Shown in pieces: positions 51,701-55,463 of a stretch of DNA of 64,000 nucleotides. The notes below the pieces were generated by a model that ran no database searches, was not told the DNA's origin, and saw only the letters and a list, made by a program, of their open reading frames with translations. Source of the DNA: Parachitinimonas caeni (GTDB taxonomy: Bacteria > Pseudomonadota > Gammaproteobacteria > Burkholderiales > Chitinimonadaceae); contig NZ_JARRAF010000009.1 of the NCBI RefSeq assembly GCF_030129945.1, positions 62,001 to 126,000 of the forward strand, given 5' to 3'. Both the position numbers and the translations under genes were made by a program. The first letter of the stretch is position 1, and the number at the start of each line of letters is the position of its first letter.

Positions 51701-52017
51701 CCGAAGGTATGAGCAACAGCCGGGCCGCACAGGCGATGACCGATCTCTCGTTGTACTACATGCGTGAGCAGGTCGTGCCCAGGACCATGGCCGACAACCA
51801 GCTCAATCCATTGCGGGTGAAGCTCGGTTACGAAGCGATGCCTGTGCCGGGCCAGGTGCCACTGTCGAATGTGTTTGTCCACAGCTATGCCGAAGTCAAC
51901 GCGGCCGTGATGCTGACTTTGCGCGGCGTTGATCCCAAGAGTTCATCGGCGATGAACGTCGGCATGGACCTCGCCGCTCAGCGTGCGCTGCTGCGGATGA
52001 TCGACATGAGCTGGTAA
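30718..52017 (+). CDS. Giant Rhs/YD-repeat protein, 7099 residues, with two LysM domains
   Basis: One intact 21.3 kb reading frame. The N-terminus (VNVANGGLVVRHTDVLLPSQ ... VRTYNS) is paralogous to Rhs1. YD repeats fill about residues 60-4430, interrupted by about a dozen helical inserts of the form SDxxYYxxxRKxLG...LxxxxKxxL, and by a LysM-like module at about 3490-3545 (YVVQHGDTWASIAQALYN). Beta-sandwich modules follow (about 4430-4980, including YRPAGSNAAF), then more YD repeats (to about 5640), a second LysM (about 5788-5840, YVAQQGDTLMSIANAVYG) and a hydrophobic Ala/Gly segment (about 5870-5960). A charged region and a C-terminal tip of about 500 residues end the protein. The tip contains a tandem repeat (GENGS...FAAR(Y/F)GEHGQ(F/V)PA) and LQGDLGSQVARDFGLHVMSG near the end. 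No HINT, PAAR, signal peptide or DPxGL was seen. The tip activity was not recognised. Confidence 0.9.
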   Translation: MTTMIGGHSAGVLDSSLYLLNRQDRTGKSAVGNNESIYVNVANGGLVVRHTDVLLPSQGEDYAFVRTYNSTGQLGKQGKPWANIASLDLSLQDKGRITLFNADGSEFLFSYDKVSDSWISVDGAGSYASLSYDAGSKQYRVITSDRMRLGFDAVGHLVTTEDAFGNLNRYHYDGDLLVEVEDDTAHVIRYSYTNGDLTALTDENGEELARYSYDAAHRLISSTDRAGRTTRYHYDDSHGKLVQIDLPTEPDKALFSSDDAYYLDWRKQLGVVYQKAGNGHQAGDAKLVADLDANDVTLIKDAAGSVARSLHFEYQAADLGDEGGTEWVLSALTDAEGGRTEFKYGIKLDNGHYQGGSTEVLSALGLKRMKSNEDEFMQWRMANGFYIDYSDSLYANNASFRQQADAIREGHLTRYRFNDSGAITGVIEPKGYEARYVYDAQENLIAYTSADGDAVVTSDANYYQALRQQLGVVYTAGAPGATPANLGKAKLAKDLQPADVTALQERFTTRMTYDGHGNLLSRRDAEGNLTTYTYTAFNKLASETAAMGHALISSDELFYVKKRLELGYIHQAGNVATGKTVAQLSQQEKAQLLALYTTTYHYDTATERLQATVDGGGRTTRYKHDVFGNIVSKTLSTDAADPDNPAKQLVTQYEYFAFGTLKSVTAADGGVTSHTYDAYGNRLSTTDALGNTTQFSYDAEHRLLTSTNALGHVTSYRYDAVGNCISVTDAAGHTSYSVYDRNNRLVSSHIPAAAGSAFDRHSTVTYDVNGNMTRSTDAEGRVTTYRYSADNRLLDVETTAVADANGNTVSYHTYYAYDANGNQISVTDRNNQVSHYRYNGDNLLVEARDAVGNVSQYTYDANLNRVSVVAGAQLAPAQQHRLTFRFDEANQLVAEVDAMGNVSGSYVYDAAGRRVAVTDANAHTTEFFYDFSSDGLIMTELRPEVTDPATGQPMRYAVEHRYNLNGQEVARTDENGRTTSFAFDKAGRAAMMTDANGVQTVYVYDSLGNRTSVQIGVTAHLDAKTGDVVVDSTAGAQVETYVYDEFGQLTAKTDGVGNALLSSDDAQYVKQRLELGFSKVVNGQTVGKQVADLTAADKAAIRYGYTDTYGYDRVGNKTQSTDHQGVVTQYEYDGLNRLTAIAEAVGTAFARRSTSAYDGNGNRVAAMSADGDAIVKSDLQYYKDFRKRLGIVDGMGQGVAAAALTAQQKKTLQSAFTTRYSYDALNRLSDTTDSLGYVTHRSYDAFGNLSDETRNASGLNGSPVTTHYDYDLNNRLTKLTDGLGRQVSYQYDAVGNRRFVTDARQNTTEYVYDALNRNIKVIDPLSLQTRYEFDGVGNQIALIDASGGISRFSYDPANRLLTTTDAANRTVRYAYDVRGNRIAITDANGEALVSSDLQHYRDLRKQLGLIDNATGQGLLAAQLTAAQKQDLRARHTTHYEYDAGNHLTAVVDAAGQRQTTAYDRNYNVSVVRDANGNETRYGFDALNRTVSVTDAQSNVTTYSYDADGNRLSVTDPLGRVSTFAYDSRSQQISQTDASGNTTRYQYNAAGNKVAITDANNRTTTYSYDATERLIGVTDPEGGYTSYSYDANGNRTDVIDANGWAVVTSDNAYFRDLRKRQGMVGGDGEGLLAAQLSQVQKKQLQAGFTTQYHYDAKNRVDRITDPMGGVTEYTFDARGNRIQVKDERGNVSTVWYNAANQALFKADANGYLVKLDYDANGNVLSQTLFATPLAQPVNPHVLPTPVSNAKDQTSRYRYDSLNRQIESRDAAGFVSKSTYDAVGNRVKVETALDAAGSQWAISRSYFDASNREVFSLDAEGYLSEKRYDAAGNVTALIRHNGKVSPPLSGMPQPPGGTTRTTRLYYDANNREHFRLDPEGYLTETLYDAVGNRVSVTAYNTMVGVPAAGTDPKPKVGDGKRTTSFGYDANHRLVSETDPMGGVTRHAYDASGNRISTTNANLTLLINSDQPYYQNLRKLAGVTVFPGGPGKVSNNGANLSAADIAKLTAACTSSFVYDSNGLLIKSTDPLGNVTQYKYDAAGNRTQTIDALGNVSTSYYDKGGRTVMTVDSQGYATTFTYDVSGNVLSQTRHAKALSLPLDPASQPVPVASAQDQTVSCSYNLRNQLVQRTDAQGYITRYFYDGAGNVIETDKALDLAGTRFEKTYSYFDKNNREIYRIDAEGYLTSRSYDAAGNAYLQIRYADKVAIPPAGSLPTQPVTGSRDQRTDFVYNLNNQLLFEVRTIENGVFAVTGYSYDAVGNRTEMVEGASWLGQGGQDKRVTQFAYDANSRQISTTDAAGGITRRSYDAVGNCLTVTNANAGPLTQSDDAYWRKQRELAGMVAQVWVNDVNGGHAEWGGKLVSMLSAAEIATLQARCTTSNVYDANNRLVQTADPLGNVTRYKYDANGNLVQTTDARNNSTTRYYDASNRLVLSVDANGYVSRTVYDGPGNVLSKTLYAVPVNLPVDPAVKPVPVSSAADQTVTLGYNKLGQLIKSVDAEGYQTLYTYDGVGNVVETARALDLAGTQFARSYTYYDQNNRAVMQIDAEGYLTENRYDAFGNLRSQLAYGTRVQATPAGTLPTIPAGLPHTTSYYYDQLGRELYRVDPEGYLTERHYDTVGNLVSFTAYDSPVSCPADGSNPVPKAGDGQRTTLYSFDANNRVQAMTDPAGGVSRFTYDAVGNRLTSLNANADKLLNSNEPAYQVMRQTMSLPADCKNLSAAQKVGITANGTTSYLYDANNRLIKETNPNNVSVQYVYDAAGNKVQTIDGRGNSTTVYYDKRNLAVLSVDGEGYAVRQSYDAAGNLVGQTRYATALSLPVNLQQMPVPASNVQKDQTTSYVYNARNQLIKKTDAEGYVTLTKRDSAGNAIETDVALDLAATQFNKTYHYFDKNNREVATVSAEGWLTERQFDAYGNAYSVVIYDKKVTVPANGSRPVPQSSPGKDHVKNYVYDQNNRLLFEIRQIDAGSKVVTSYSYDALGNRTAITEASSWQGVISADQRTTQFKFDAAGRVSDIIDALGTVTHREYDANGNLLASHEAYGTTDVRITRFQYDRDNRLMSEKNAMGVLTLMAYDNSGNLSWRKSAFGTPDERLESYTYDRNNRLLSATNPAGETVSYTYDGAGNRLTETNANYKALTTSDSPYYTEMRKTLGLWKMVNGKVVGMTAAEVSAGPTYLQGLFDACSTKYSYDRDNRLVKTTDANGLATEYSYDGQGNKLTATQYLGYGIDMQVRQTRYSYDGEGRITQVTDPMGGVTQYQYDVLGNQTQMTDANGTVQTTSYDGLGRPLTVTRTAGKAPFISLKTAYTYDRRGNITSTTTSLGNGQDARTTRYQYDLLDRRTVVTDGEGYSTLIDYDAFGNQVKINHGVYLLKQGDAGYDYNKANRAFSLVETLSYDATNHVTSRVDGEGNITQYGYDKFGNRVSMTEAANGLGGQMNLPKPDADQASARVRVTSYSYDQANRLKQIDTPVGGRTTYSYDAAGNKISESVLQSGDRSYVVQHGDTWASIAQALYNTSDASTASQLRAQTGTDSYPNPEPIAGTVLKNLPLSISGFGGVRSLGPYKAGVSVAAVVATKTFEYSKTGQLLAEVDPYGTRTEYSYDLLGNVVSRTLAADTPLARTVTMAYDLNNRKIADVDALGQRTVYRYDAMGNRISATNPLGDTAHYYYNAFNQLIAVLDPERQLTTYKYDSAGNRTEERIYMSRYGSVISDDKVPTVGASVANINGKSVVIDRIISQSYNLANQLVSRTEADGSVTNAVYNGAGLKIRETAYANTAKPRVMTYEYDLDGRLSKFTDVDFSTIAYQYDGVGNLVKQTLMDAKTPGHYRITEFGYDLNNRRTAERFYAGIGYVMKMTSFGLITVPTEPTERTLLGDSRKTYDLAGNLLAEIVMNGTPAKGDDTPAEPLSASSIYRYDLNGRRVDEFDAMAANVHTTYDAVGNQTSVTDKRGFVTSWTYDKNNRVLTETRPNLPLFTIATGAYSQQPVVTTEYDAAGRVTQVTDPRGFKTTSYYDGNGRLVAQYNADNVLTEYSYDATGNITRKTEYMTRLAVPHNPGIRPMAPAGASRVTTYSYDGAGRLVKTALPIVAVTSLINVDQPDAVAPSAAMKYLTELRNYDEYGDEVESFDRAGNRTVSYYDSKHRKVAVVDALGYLTETDYDQQGNPIETRVYNQALANVAAVDPAVRPTVPAGEVLVTNRTYDAASRLIKEEQPYIDVFNPAGYAVGNDKNPSKTLPVTSKVRPTTAYVYDLAGNLVNKINGTGAGATSEFYLYDDARRVIASVDSRRVLTTYDYDANGNVTQSLRYFGSVPVGFALNVNTDRAALVNAVKGNTGYDAAQNQWHTYGYDAMNRLAMEYQYLTDPFDGHSVLLSKSYGYDANGSRTLVKDEDGFQTKINYDAMGRAIESIDAEKHTDSVFEYDAAGNITRMYTGLTNMAVKVATDISASSDEHDVSVAWYAAEGTTQSWVVYASHSIATINHASELDSYDSKTAAANVSGLGGRPTPMQAKLGYNSGSPTYFRIVTKDAAGNLAWTEEQTVTSAPNLNTLQIQQTAPNSFVFTAVFEANAKTPQLQFGRDNAPRSTLNFVLQSGNTYSVTLNIAADQDPRTLDYNLVWKDAAGTSFTTPQTPFVREEDRLAVSSTVGAYASGNGFNVTINTRIPNARGIDSFKAQYRPAGSNAAFVTKNGWIGSKNADATVFNATLGGPALTPGDWEIVLIGVDDGKDVVVDTLTYKVTGAAAGVTYQAISWQPPVKLAYSGMTEAQLVLVNGVPTRSSRSADGRLQLDVGNAIANGDSADYQVLYGFNLSNTNSVTVASAASGAARKLTVSTSLSWNELVSALGNGQLHLAWKPAAASEFTGDVVVPQVFMQQGTQVGYQTVLDGLAAGQYELKLYYTDKQGREVIVQWQRADTATPTATTAGYSLFCRGSETGTLSNDEGVLSVKGGIYTGVVADLYTASNDHYALLAGSRNVAVQTVASSRAGMANASGNLTGYLTTSSYDVLNNKVRSTERDGMVRTYGYDANGNTVSMTLKGFDGNANITTLYQRDARGRLLTEFDPSVLAPDGKNHRGATRYGYDALNRVISKQLPATTQAATYQYDAVGNLVATTDGEGNVRRNYVDQFGRVTATVSGRGYVSLNHYDNAGNLSKEVDAIGNAKGYSYDFFGRKISFTDGRGMATAKAGDFTTRYEYDQRDHLVRVRQAQGWHLANDEAQVYDEERYSLGYIKTDDGPFNIRALKASELGANQKAALVDLYTTTYAYDRRGNRIKSVSNGTNEGGNALTQNQQVTTYDYDGLGRITETRRYVGTSKEVAETTQYDNYGNVTQRKNIEGYTEYFSYGNYGQLLDETDFAGEKVYHEYNNLNQRTRDYTIAPWQHPNDPVRNIWRSYDVKGRLTKIEDKTIGTTTSYVYTLSDRVYRETLNAVGNHDRDILYSYDNNLRMTRWIDSKTNTLENIDYDADGNRVRVYNDTKATPDPEAPGPVNPDKRTMDHAYKFDALNRLISNGRKYDAAGNVIEETESNARAIGGGATYGSITWSYTYADNSASVDALGRVHRARGMDSYWGDTGQHKMWRYDVRGNVTRTEEATNSGGNTVLKVDSDYNVADQLTTQTTREKGKGKVYSERFYDSGGQMTSNRVTRYDTDGDRDDYYTQYTYQTDGMGRELSVSVDEVDYDDKDVRHKGKTTTTYDVNHNRKKTDYGIPDGWNDHEIREYTYDNQNKIVAMHHFDGRNYNPDYGRYPHTYFEYLYANGTPVGEIKDIGGDVGGPQVTLDTGAYSFNPGVLRNQDLSSNMTYVAQQGDTLMSIANAVYGDASLWFHIAEANGMEMGSEVKAGTALRIPQNVRNVHIDAQRHALYDESQIVGSSMPNLQVDHPSACAQAAMIIGVIVVAVAAAVATYGIASAASGALIGALAAAEGVTSAAAAATTAGVAITVGVGAVTGAAVGALASLATQGIQIAGGMRDKVDGWDVLGDALGGFISGAASGLGEAASALSKAGKLSTMSFGYVKVAQAALTVSSQVVSQHVKYGKITNWTGIAAAAVGGAVSLGAGAYAAETTKNVADGIKLVQNITDTADHISRFVTPWAGMAESYARNGELTPVDWASAIGGTLTAVTSLGHADDAGIGDRLRYGAIDAGAQLLAAGAAYGITGSGEGLADYIANSVGQEIGAAAVGAMRIINQQAQVEQERREIEHLKDLKWKDDPLVQLGLRGGRMFEDEPVVQESGLTSDEAARFLQTHWRLEEEKRRSDQFNAWFNQGLNNIIHNQLSWSPDTPEHQAKVDAAAAQIEGEEKAAAAKKARQLKAYYATPQGQHDLSNPAFAAEFVKELPAGTVLKTTADYKWAVADHENRMAIRATLKMPSFQLDPALATLDVKGAKAALDAEYRAKKAYIKQVDAEFDKLYPGRPSDPRAVDRMDWSEVDARMAGIKESQRLAGIDKPLEPSMPLVSRFLDGAESVVREPVYNAIDLGQSIGFFYDAYTHRNVAGYTPPEPQYLGAMGKSLTKDSSVKNLAFQVAGQVGQAWGPLGKAMFAYGVYDNLSRGDSGGMAELVGNFAGGMLLNAAFGPKAAPARPVVESSPLQRASVAGENGSIGHFDADGFAARYGEHGQFPAESGPPVRAGEVVVDPVMRAATAGENGSLPPIDMASFAARFGEHGQVPADLVYSNAFIKGQRYEITPDTPHIVQRYLTETLQNNRYDSVEHLHQSAKDFYANIGNERAIIAATGEALQNHASPEFQLSSHMAAVQRGVFAESGLLRPDWARKMSEEAYNRHVDAAFEPDALAGEAKAMKLAADRLKDAEWQAKKEVAWNQHLKPILKEFGVGDLSEIPNQGGNFARFEGLLREQLAQEVLNPDSVANSKASPFAKGAVEVPVAARSAFAMMLRGEQGPLSFEQSQYGVELAASGQLVMHELAPVSAIGESRLNFRKDTRINANRNTPTGQFTHSSFTPDGMALQGDLGSQVARDFGLHVMSGTSGTSSDGVLSTQWAASRQGVSWKPEGMSNSRAAQAMTDLSLYYMREQVVPRTMADNQLNPLRVKLGYEAMPVPGQVPLSNVFVHSYAEVNAAVMLTLRGVDPKSSSAMNVGMDLAAQRALLRMIDMSW

Positions 52018-52074
52018 GCCGGATGGGCGGTCTGCCCTGCAACCCAGACCGCCCAGCCCACAGGGAATCGAACA

Positions 52075-53238
52075 ATGAATGCGGAAGATCTGAATCAAAC
52101 CATTGCCCGCTATCAGACCTATCTGATGGCGGACCCGACCAATCTGACCTTGCAGCTGACCCTGGCCGACCAGCTGCATCGTGCCGGGCGTTTTGACGAG
52201 GCGCTGGCAGGCTATCGGCACTGCCTGCTGCAAGCTCCTGGCTTGCCGGCCGCGCGCAGTCGCATGGCCTCGGTGCTGTTGTCCTGCCACCAGTTTGCCG
52301 ACGCCGAAATGCTCTTGCGCAGCCTGCTGGCAGAAAACGCTGACGACCCGGCGCTACGCCATAACCTCGGCTTCAGCCTGTTTTACCAGAAGCGCTGGTC
52401 GGAGGCGGCCGAGTGCTTCCAGCAGGCTGCCGGCCTGGGCCTGGAGCACCCGCGCAATACCGCCTACTGGTGCCGCAGCCTGCATCATCAGCTTCAGCTG
52501 GATGAGGCGATAAAGCTTGCGCAGCATTGGCTGACCCAGAGCCCGGGCAACGAGGCGCGTTGCTATCTGGCACAGCTGTATCTCGATCACGGCCAGATGC
52601 AGGAAGCTTACCAGTGCGCCAGAGAAGTGCTGGCAAGCGATCCGGGCGCAGTGGATGCCCTGGTGGTGGCCGGCTATGCCTCTGCGGCGCTGCAGGAATT
52701 TGATGAGGCGCAAGCGTACTTTGTCAGCGCGGTAGAGCGTCAGGCGCTGGATGCCCGAGCTTGGCAGGGTCTGGGGCTTTGCTATTTTCATCTGCAACAG
52801 TTTGATCAGGCCATGGCGGCGCTGGGCGTCGTGGTGAAGCTGGCGCCGGATAATCTGGGCAATCTGGTGGCGCTGGGTTGGGCCCGGCTGATGGCAAAAG
52901 ATCTGAGCGGAGCCAGACAGGCGTTTGATCAGGCGCTGGCGCAGGACCGGAATTTTGCCGAAGCGCATGGCGGCCTGGCGGCCGTGCTGGCGCTGCAAGG
53001 ACAGCATGACGCGGCGCGGTCGGCCATCCGGCTGGCGCGCAGGCTTGGCCCCGCCGGGTTTGGTTCGGAATTTGCCCACGCGGTACTGTTGATCCAGCAG
53101 GGACAGGCCGCCGAAGGTGAGGCGGTCTACGATGCCGCCTTGGCACGCACCTTGCCCGAAATGAGCCCCTTGCCTCTGATCGAGCAATTGCGCTTGCAGG
53201 CGATGCGCAAGTCCCTGGGCAAAACGCGCTTGACTTAG
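52075..53238 (+). CDS. TPR-repeat protein downstream of Rhs2
   Basis: 387 residues, ATG with AGGGAA upstream, 57 bases after the Rhs2 stop, so probably co-transcribed. Nearly the whole length consists of TPR units (for example LTLADQLHRAGRFDEALAGY, HNLGFSLFYQKRWSEAAECF, GLGLCYFHLQQFDQAMAAL). There is no signal peptide and no enzyme domain. TPR proteins bind other proteins, and here a chaperone, export adaptor or regulator of Rhs2 is conceivable but unproven. It does not resemble a known immunity family. The stop codon TAG is formed by the first bases of the adjacent MITE-like element, so the original C-terminus may have been different. Confidence 0.85.
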   Translation: MNAEDLNQTIARYQTYLMADPTNLTLQLTLADQLHRAGRFDEALAGYRHCLLQAPGLPAARSRMASVLLSCHQFADAEMLLRSLLAENADDPALRHNLGFSLFYQKRWSEAAECFQQAAGLGLEHPRNTAYWCRSLHHQLQLDEAIKLAQHWLTQSPGNEARCYLAQLYLDHGQMQEAYQCAREVLASDPGAVDALVVAGYASAALQEFDEAQAYFVSAVERQALDARAWQGLGLCYFHLQQFDQAMAALGVVVKLAPDNLGNLVALGWARLMAKDLSGARQAFDQALAQDRNFAEAHGGLAAVLALQGQHDAARSAIRLARRLGPAGFGSEFAHAVLLIQQGQAAEGEAVYDAALARTLPEMSPLPLIEQLRLQAMRKSLGKTRLT

Positions 53239-53572
53239 GCTCTGTTGACATTTTATTTCCGGATCGCGTTTCGTCGGATTTGGGCCTGCTGCAAGGCAAA
53301 AAGCGCGCCGCTTAGTGATAAGCCACGCGATTTCCCGTCTGGGCGCACAGGCTGTAAGGCTTGCATCGCAAGCCAACAGCCTGGCAGTCAACGCGGCAGC
53401 AGGCCCAAACCCGACGAAACCCTCCGGGCCGGGTCGAATTTTGGGACATGGCGTCGTTAGGGTTCGTTTATTTAGCTCGCTAAACTGCACTTACCCTGCC
53501 TAGCCCTGCCCCAAAACTCGACCCGGCGCGACCGGAAACAAAACGTCAACAGAGCCTAGGCTCTGTTGACGT
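53236..53572. mobile_element. MITE-like palindromic element (about 0.32 kb) plus abutting second end
   Basis: The element has terminal inverted repeats of about 32 bp (53236-53268 and 53527-53558), both starting TAGGCTCTGTTGAC and continuing into TTTCCGG and CGCG. Inside are nested inverted repeats: 53268-53292 with 53396-53420 (24 of 25 positions match), 53429-53445 with 53510-53526 (16 of 17), and a central hairpin 53349-53383. It carries no transposase. A second left end begins at the shared TA, producing a 30-bp perfect palindrome at 53543-53572. TA at both ends fits elements that duplicate TA on insertion (as in IS630 or some IS5 groups). Related fragments lie at 56.5-56.6 kb and 60.5 kb. 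Confidence 0.75.
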
Positions 53573-53667
53573 CAGGTCTACAGCCGCACCGATTGGTGAG
53601 CCAATCCAGCGCGTATGCGATACCCTGAAGCCGGTTGATTATCTGAAACTGCTTCGGGGAATTTTTC

Positions 53668-54066
53668 ATGACGTATTCGGGAGGTTGTCTGTGCGGGGCG
53701 ATCCGCTACCAACTTGGCGGCGAGCCGAAGGTTGTCGCGCTTTGCCACTGTAACGATTGCCGGCGCAGCGCCGGTGCGCCGATGGTGACCTGGGCGATGT
53801 ATCCCGAGTCGGCACTGACGGTGAGTGGTGGGCAGGTCAAGACCATCAATTCGTCTGGCAGCGCACTGCGCAGCTTTTGTCCGGACTGCGGCACGGGCCT
53901 GTTCTACCGGAATGCGGCTGTCCTGCCGGGGCTCGTAGACATCCAGGCCTCCACGCTCGACAACCCCGATGCCTTGCCACCCACCATTCAGATTCAAACC
54001 GCCGAGCGCCTGCAGTGGGTTGAACATCTGCATGAAATCAAAGCCTTCGAGCGATATCCGGGCTGA
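53668..54066 (+). CDS. GFA family protein (glutathione-dependent formaldehyde-activating fold)
   Basis: 132 residues; GGGGAA precedes the ATG. The zinc-binding cysteines of the GFA/CENP-V fold are all present: C7 and C9 (GGCLCGAIRY), C26, C28 and C31 (ALCHCNDCRRSAGA), C71 and C74 (FCPDCGTGLFY). The founding member was proposed to promote the formaldehyde-glutathione adduct, but most family members have no proven reaction. The gene is small and complete and follows the MITE by about 100 bases; it is likely monocistronic. Cytoplasmic. Confidence 0.9.
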   Translation: MTYSGGCLCGAIRYQLGGEPKVVALCHCNDCRRSAGAPMVTWAMYPESALTVSGGQVKTINSSGSALRSFCPDCGTGLFYRNAAVLPGLVDIQASTLDNPDALPPTIQIQTAERLQWVEHLHEIKAFERYPG

Positions 54067-54185
54067 ATCAACGAGTACTCCGCCCTGGCCCGTGACGGTG
54101 GCGGCTGTGTTTCGTCTGGTGTGGACGCAGCCAAAGCCGGTAAAATGACCAGGTTACAAACGCTCAATAGAATTGGAGAGACACC

Positions 54186-55106
54186 ATGTCGATGGCTGAC
54201 CGTGACGGCGTGATCTGGTATGACGGCAAGCTGGTACCGTGGCGTGAGGCAACGACCCACGTACTGACCCACACCCTGCACTACGGTATGGGCGTATTCG
54301 AAGGCGTGCGTGCTTACGAAACCCCGAAAGGGCCGGCGATTTTCCGCCTGCAAGACCACACCGACCGACTGTTCCGCTCCGCCCATATTCTTGGCATGAA
54401 GCTGCCCTTCACCAAGGAAGCCCTGAATCAGGCCCAGCTGGATGTCGTGCGCGAGAACGGCCTGAAGTCCTGCTATTTGCGCCCGATGGCGTTTTATGGC
54501 TCGGGCAAGATGGGCGTGGCGCCACCGGTGAATGACGTGCATATCATCGTCGCTGCCTGGCCGTGGGGGGCCTATCTGGGCGCTGATGGTCTCGAAAAGG
54601 GCATCCGGGTCAAGACCAGCTCGTTCACCCGCCACCACGTCAATGTGACGATGTGCAAGGCCAAGGCCAACGGCAACTACATGAACTCCATCCTCGCCAA
54701 CACCGAAGCCACGCGCGACGGCTACGACGAAGCGCTGCTGCTGGATGTGGAAGGCTATGTGGCCGAAGGCTCGGGCGAGAATATTTTCGTGATCCGCAAC
54801 GGCAAGATGTACACGCCGGATCTGACCTCCTGCCTCGATGGCATTACCCGCAACACGATCTTCCAACTGGCCGCCGAGATCGGTCTGGAAGTCATCGAGA
54901 AGCGCATTACCCGGGATGAGGTGTATGTGGCGGACGAAGCGTTCTTTACCGGCACGGCTGCCGAAGTCACGCCGATCCGTGAGCTGGACGGCCGTCAGAT
55001 TGGCGAAGGCAAGCGTGGCCCGATCACCGAGAAACTGCAGGCGATGTACTTTGCCTGCGTGAAGGGCGAAGCGCCGAAACACGCCGACTGGCTGTCGCTG
55101 GTCTGA
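54186..55106 (+). CDS. ilvE: Branched-chain amino acid aminotransferase
   Basis: 306 residues of fold-type IV PLP aminotransferase; the enzyme interconverts Leu/Ile/Val and their 2-oxo acids with glutamate as amino partner, the last step of their synthesis. K160 in the segment [12 protein letters not shown] corresponds to the PLP lysine. [48 protein letters not shown] and [16 protein letters not shown] are the family blocks. GGAGA precedes the ATG at good spacing. The length agrees with E. coli IlvE. The following zinc-finger and waaF genes lie on the same strand; this order is familiar in betaproteobacteria. Confidence 0.97.
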   Translation: MSMADRDGVIWYDGKLVPWREATTHVLTHTLHYGMGVFEGVRAYETPKGPAIFRLQDHTDRLFRSAHILGMKLPFTKEALNQAQLDVVRENGLKSCYLRPMAFYGSGKMGVAPPVNDVHIIVAAWPWGAYLGADGLEKGIRVKTSSFTRHHVNVTMCKAKANGNYMNSILANTEATRDGYDEALLLDVEGYVAEGSGENIFVIRNGKMYTPDLTSCLDGITRNTIFQLAAEIGLEVIEKRITRDEVYVADEAFFTGTAAEVTPIRELDGRQIGEGKRGPITEKLQAMYFACVKGEAPKHADWLSLV

Positions 55107-55205
55107 TGGCTGGCGTGTAAGACTTCATCAATCTTAGTAGAACCCCTGCCACGTCATCGTCCTGGTTTGGAAGATGGCGTGGCGGTTTCGTTGTAAGGAA
55201 TCACC

Positions 55206-55409
55206 ATGGCTGAACTTATTGACAACAACCAGCGCCGAATCGAAGTCACTGCAAAAGATTTGCCCCTGCATTGCCCGATGCCCAATATGCGGCTTTGGGA
55301 TTCGCACCCCCGTGTTTTTCTGCCGATCGAAGAGACCGGCGAAGCGCGCTGCCCGTACTGTGGCACGCTGTATGTCCTGAACGGTCCGCTGCCTCACGGC
55401 CATCACTGA
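55206..55409 (+). CDS. Zinc-finger domain protein (CHCC type)
   Basis: 67 residues, AAGGA upstream of the ATG. Possible zinc ligands are C23 (LHCPMP), H34 (DSHPRVFLPI), C49 and C52 (RCPYCGTLY). This is the zf-CHCC family, which includes bacterial relatives of the mitochondrial complex I subunit NDUFS6. The molecular role in bacteria is unknown. Located between ilvE and waaF, with short gaps on both sides, it is probably transcribed with them. Confidence 0.9.
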   Translation: MAELIDNNQRRIEVTAKDLPLHCPMPNMRLWDSHPRVFLPIEETGEARCPYCGTLYVLNGPLPHGHH

Positions 55410-55463
55410 TCCCATTTCCCAAGACGGCAATCGGCATCCGGTTGCCGCCATCTGATCTGCCCT

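Noticed and set aside
53543-53572. The 30-bp perfect palindrome as a CRISPR repeat, origin or resolution site
   Set aside because: It is fully explained by two ends of the MITE-like element meeting at a shared TA; there are no spacers or iterons around it.
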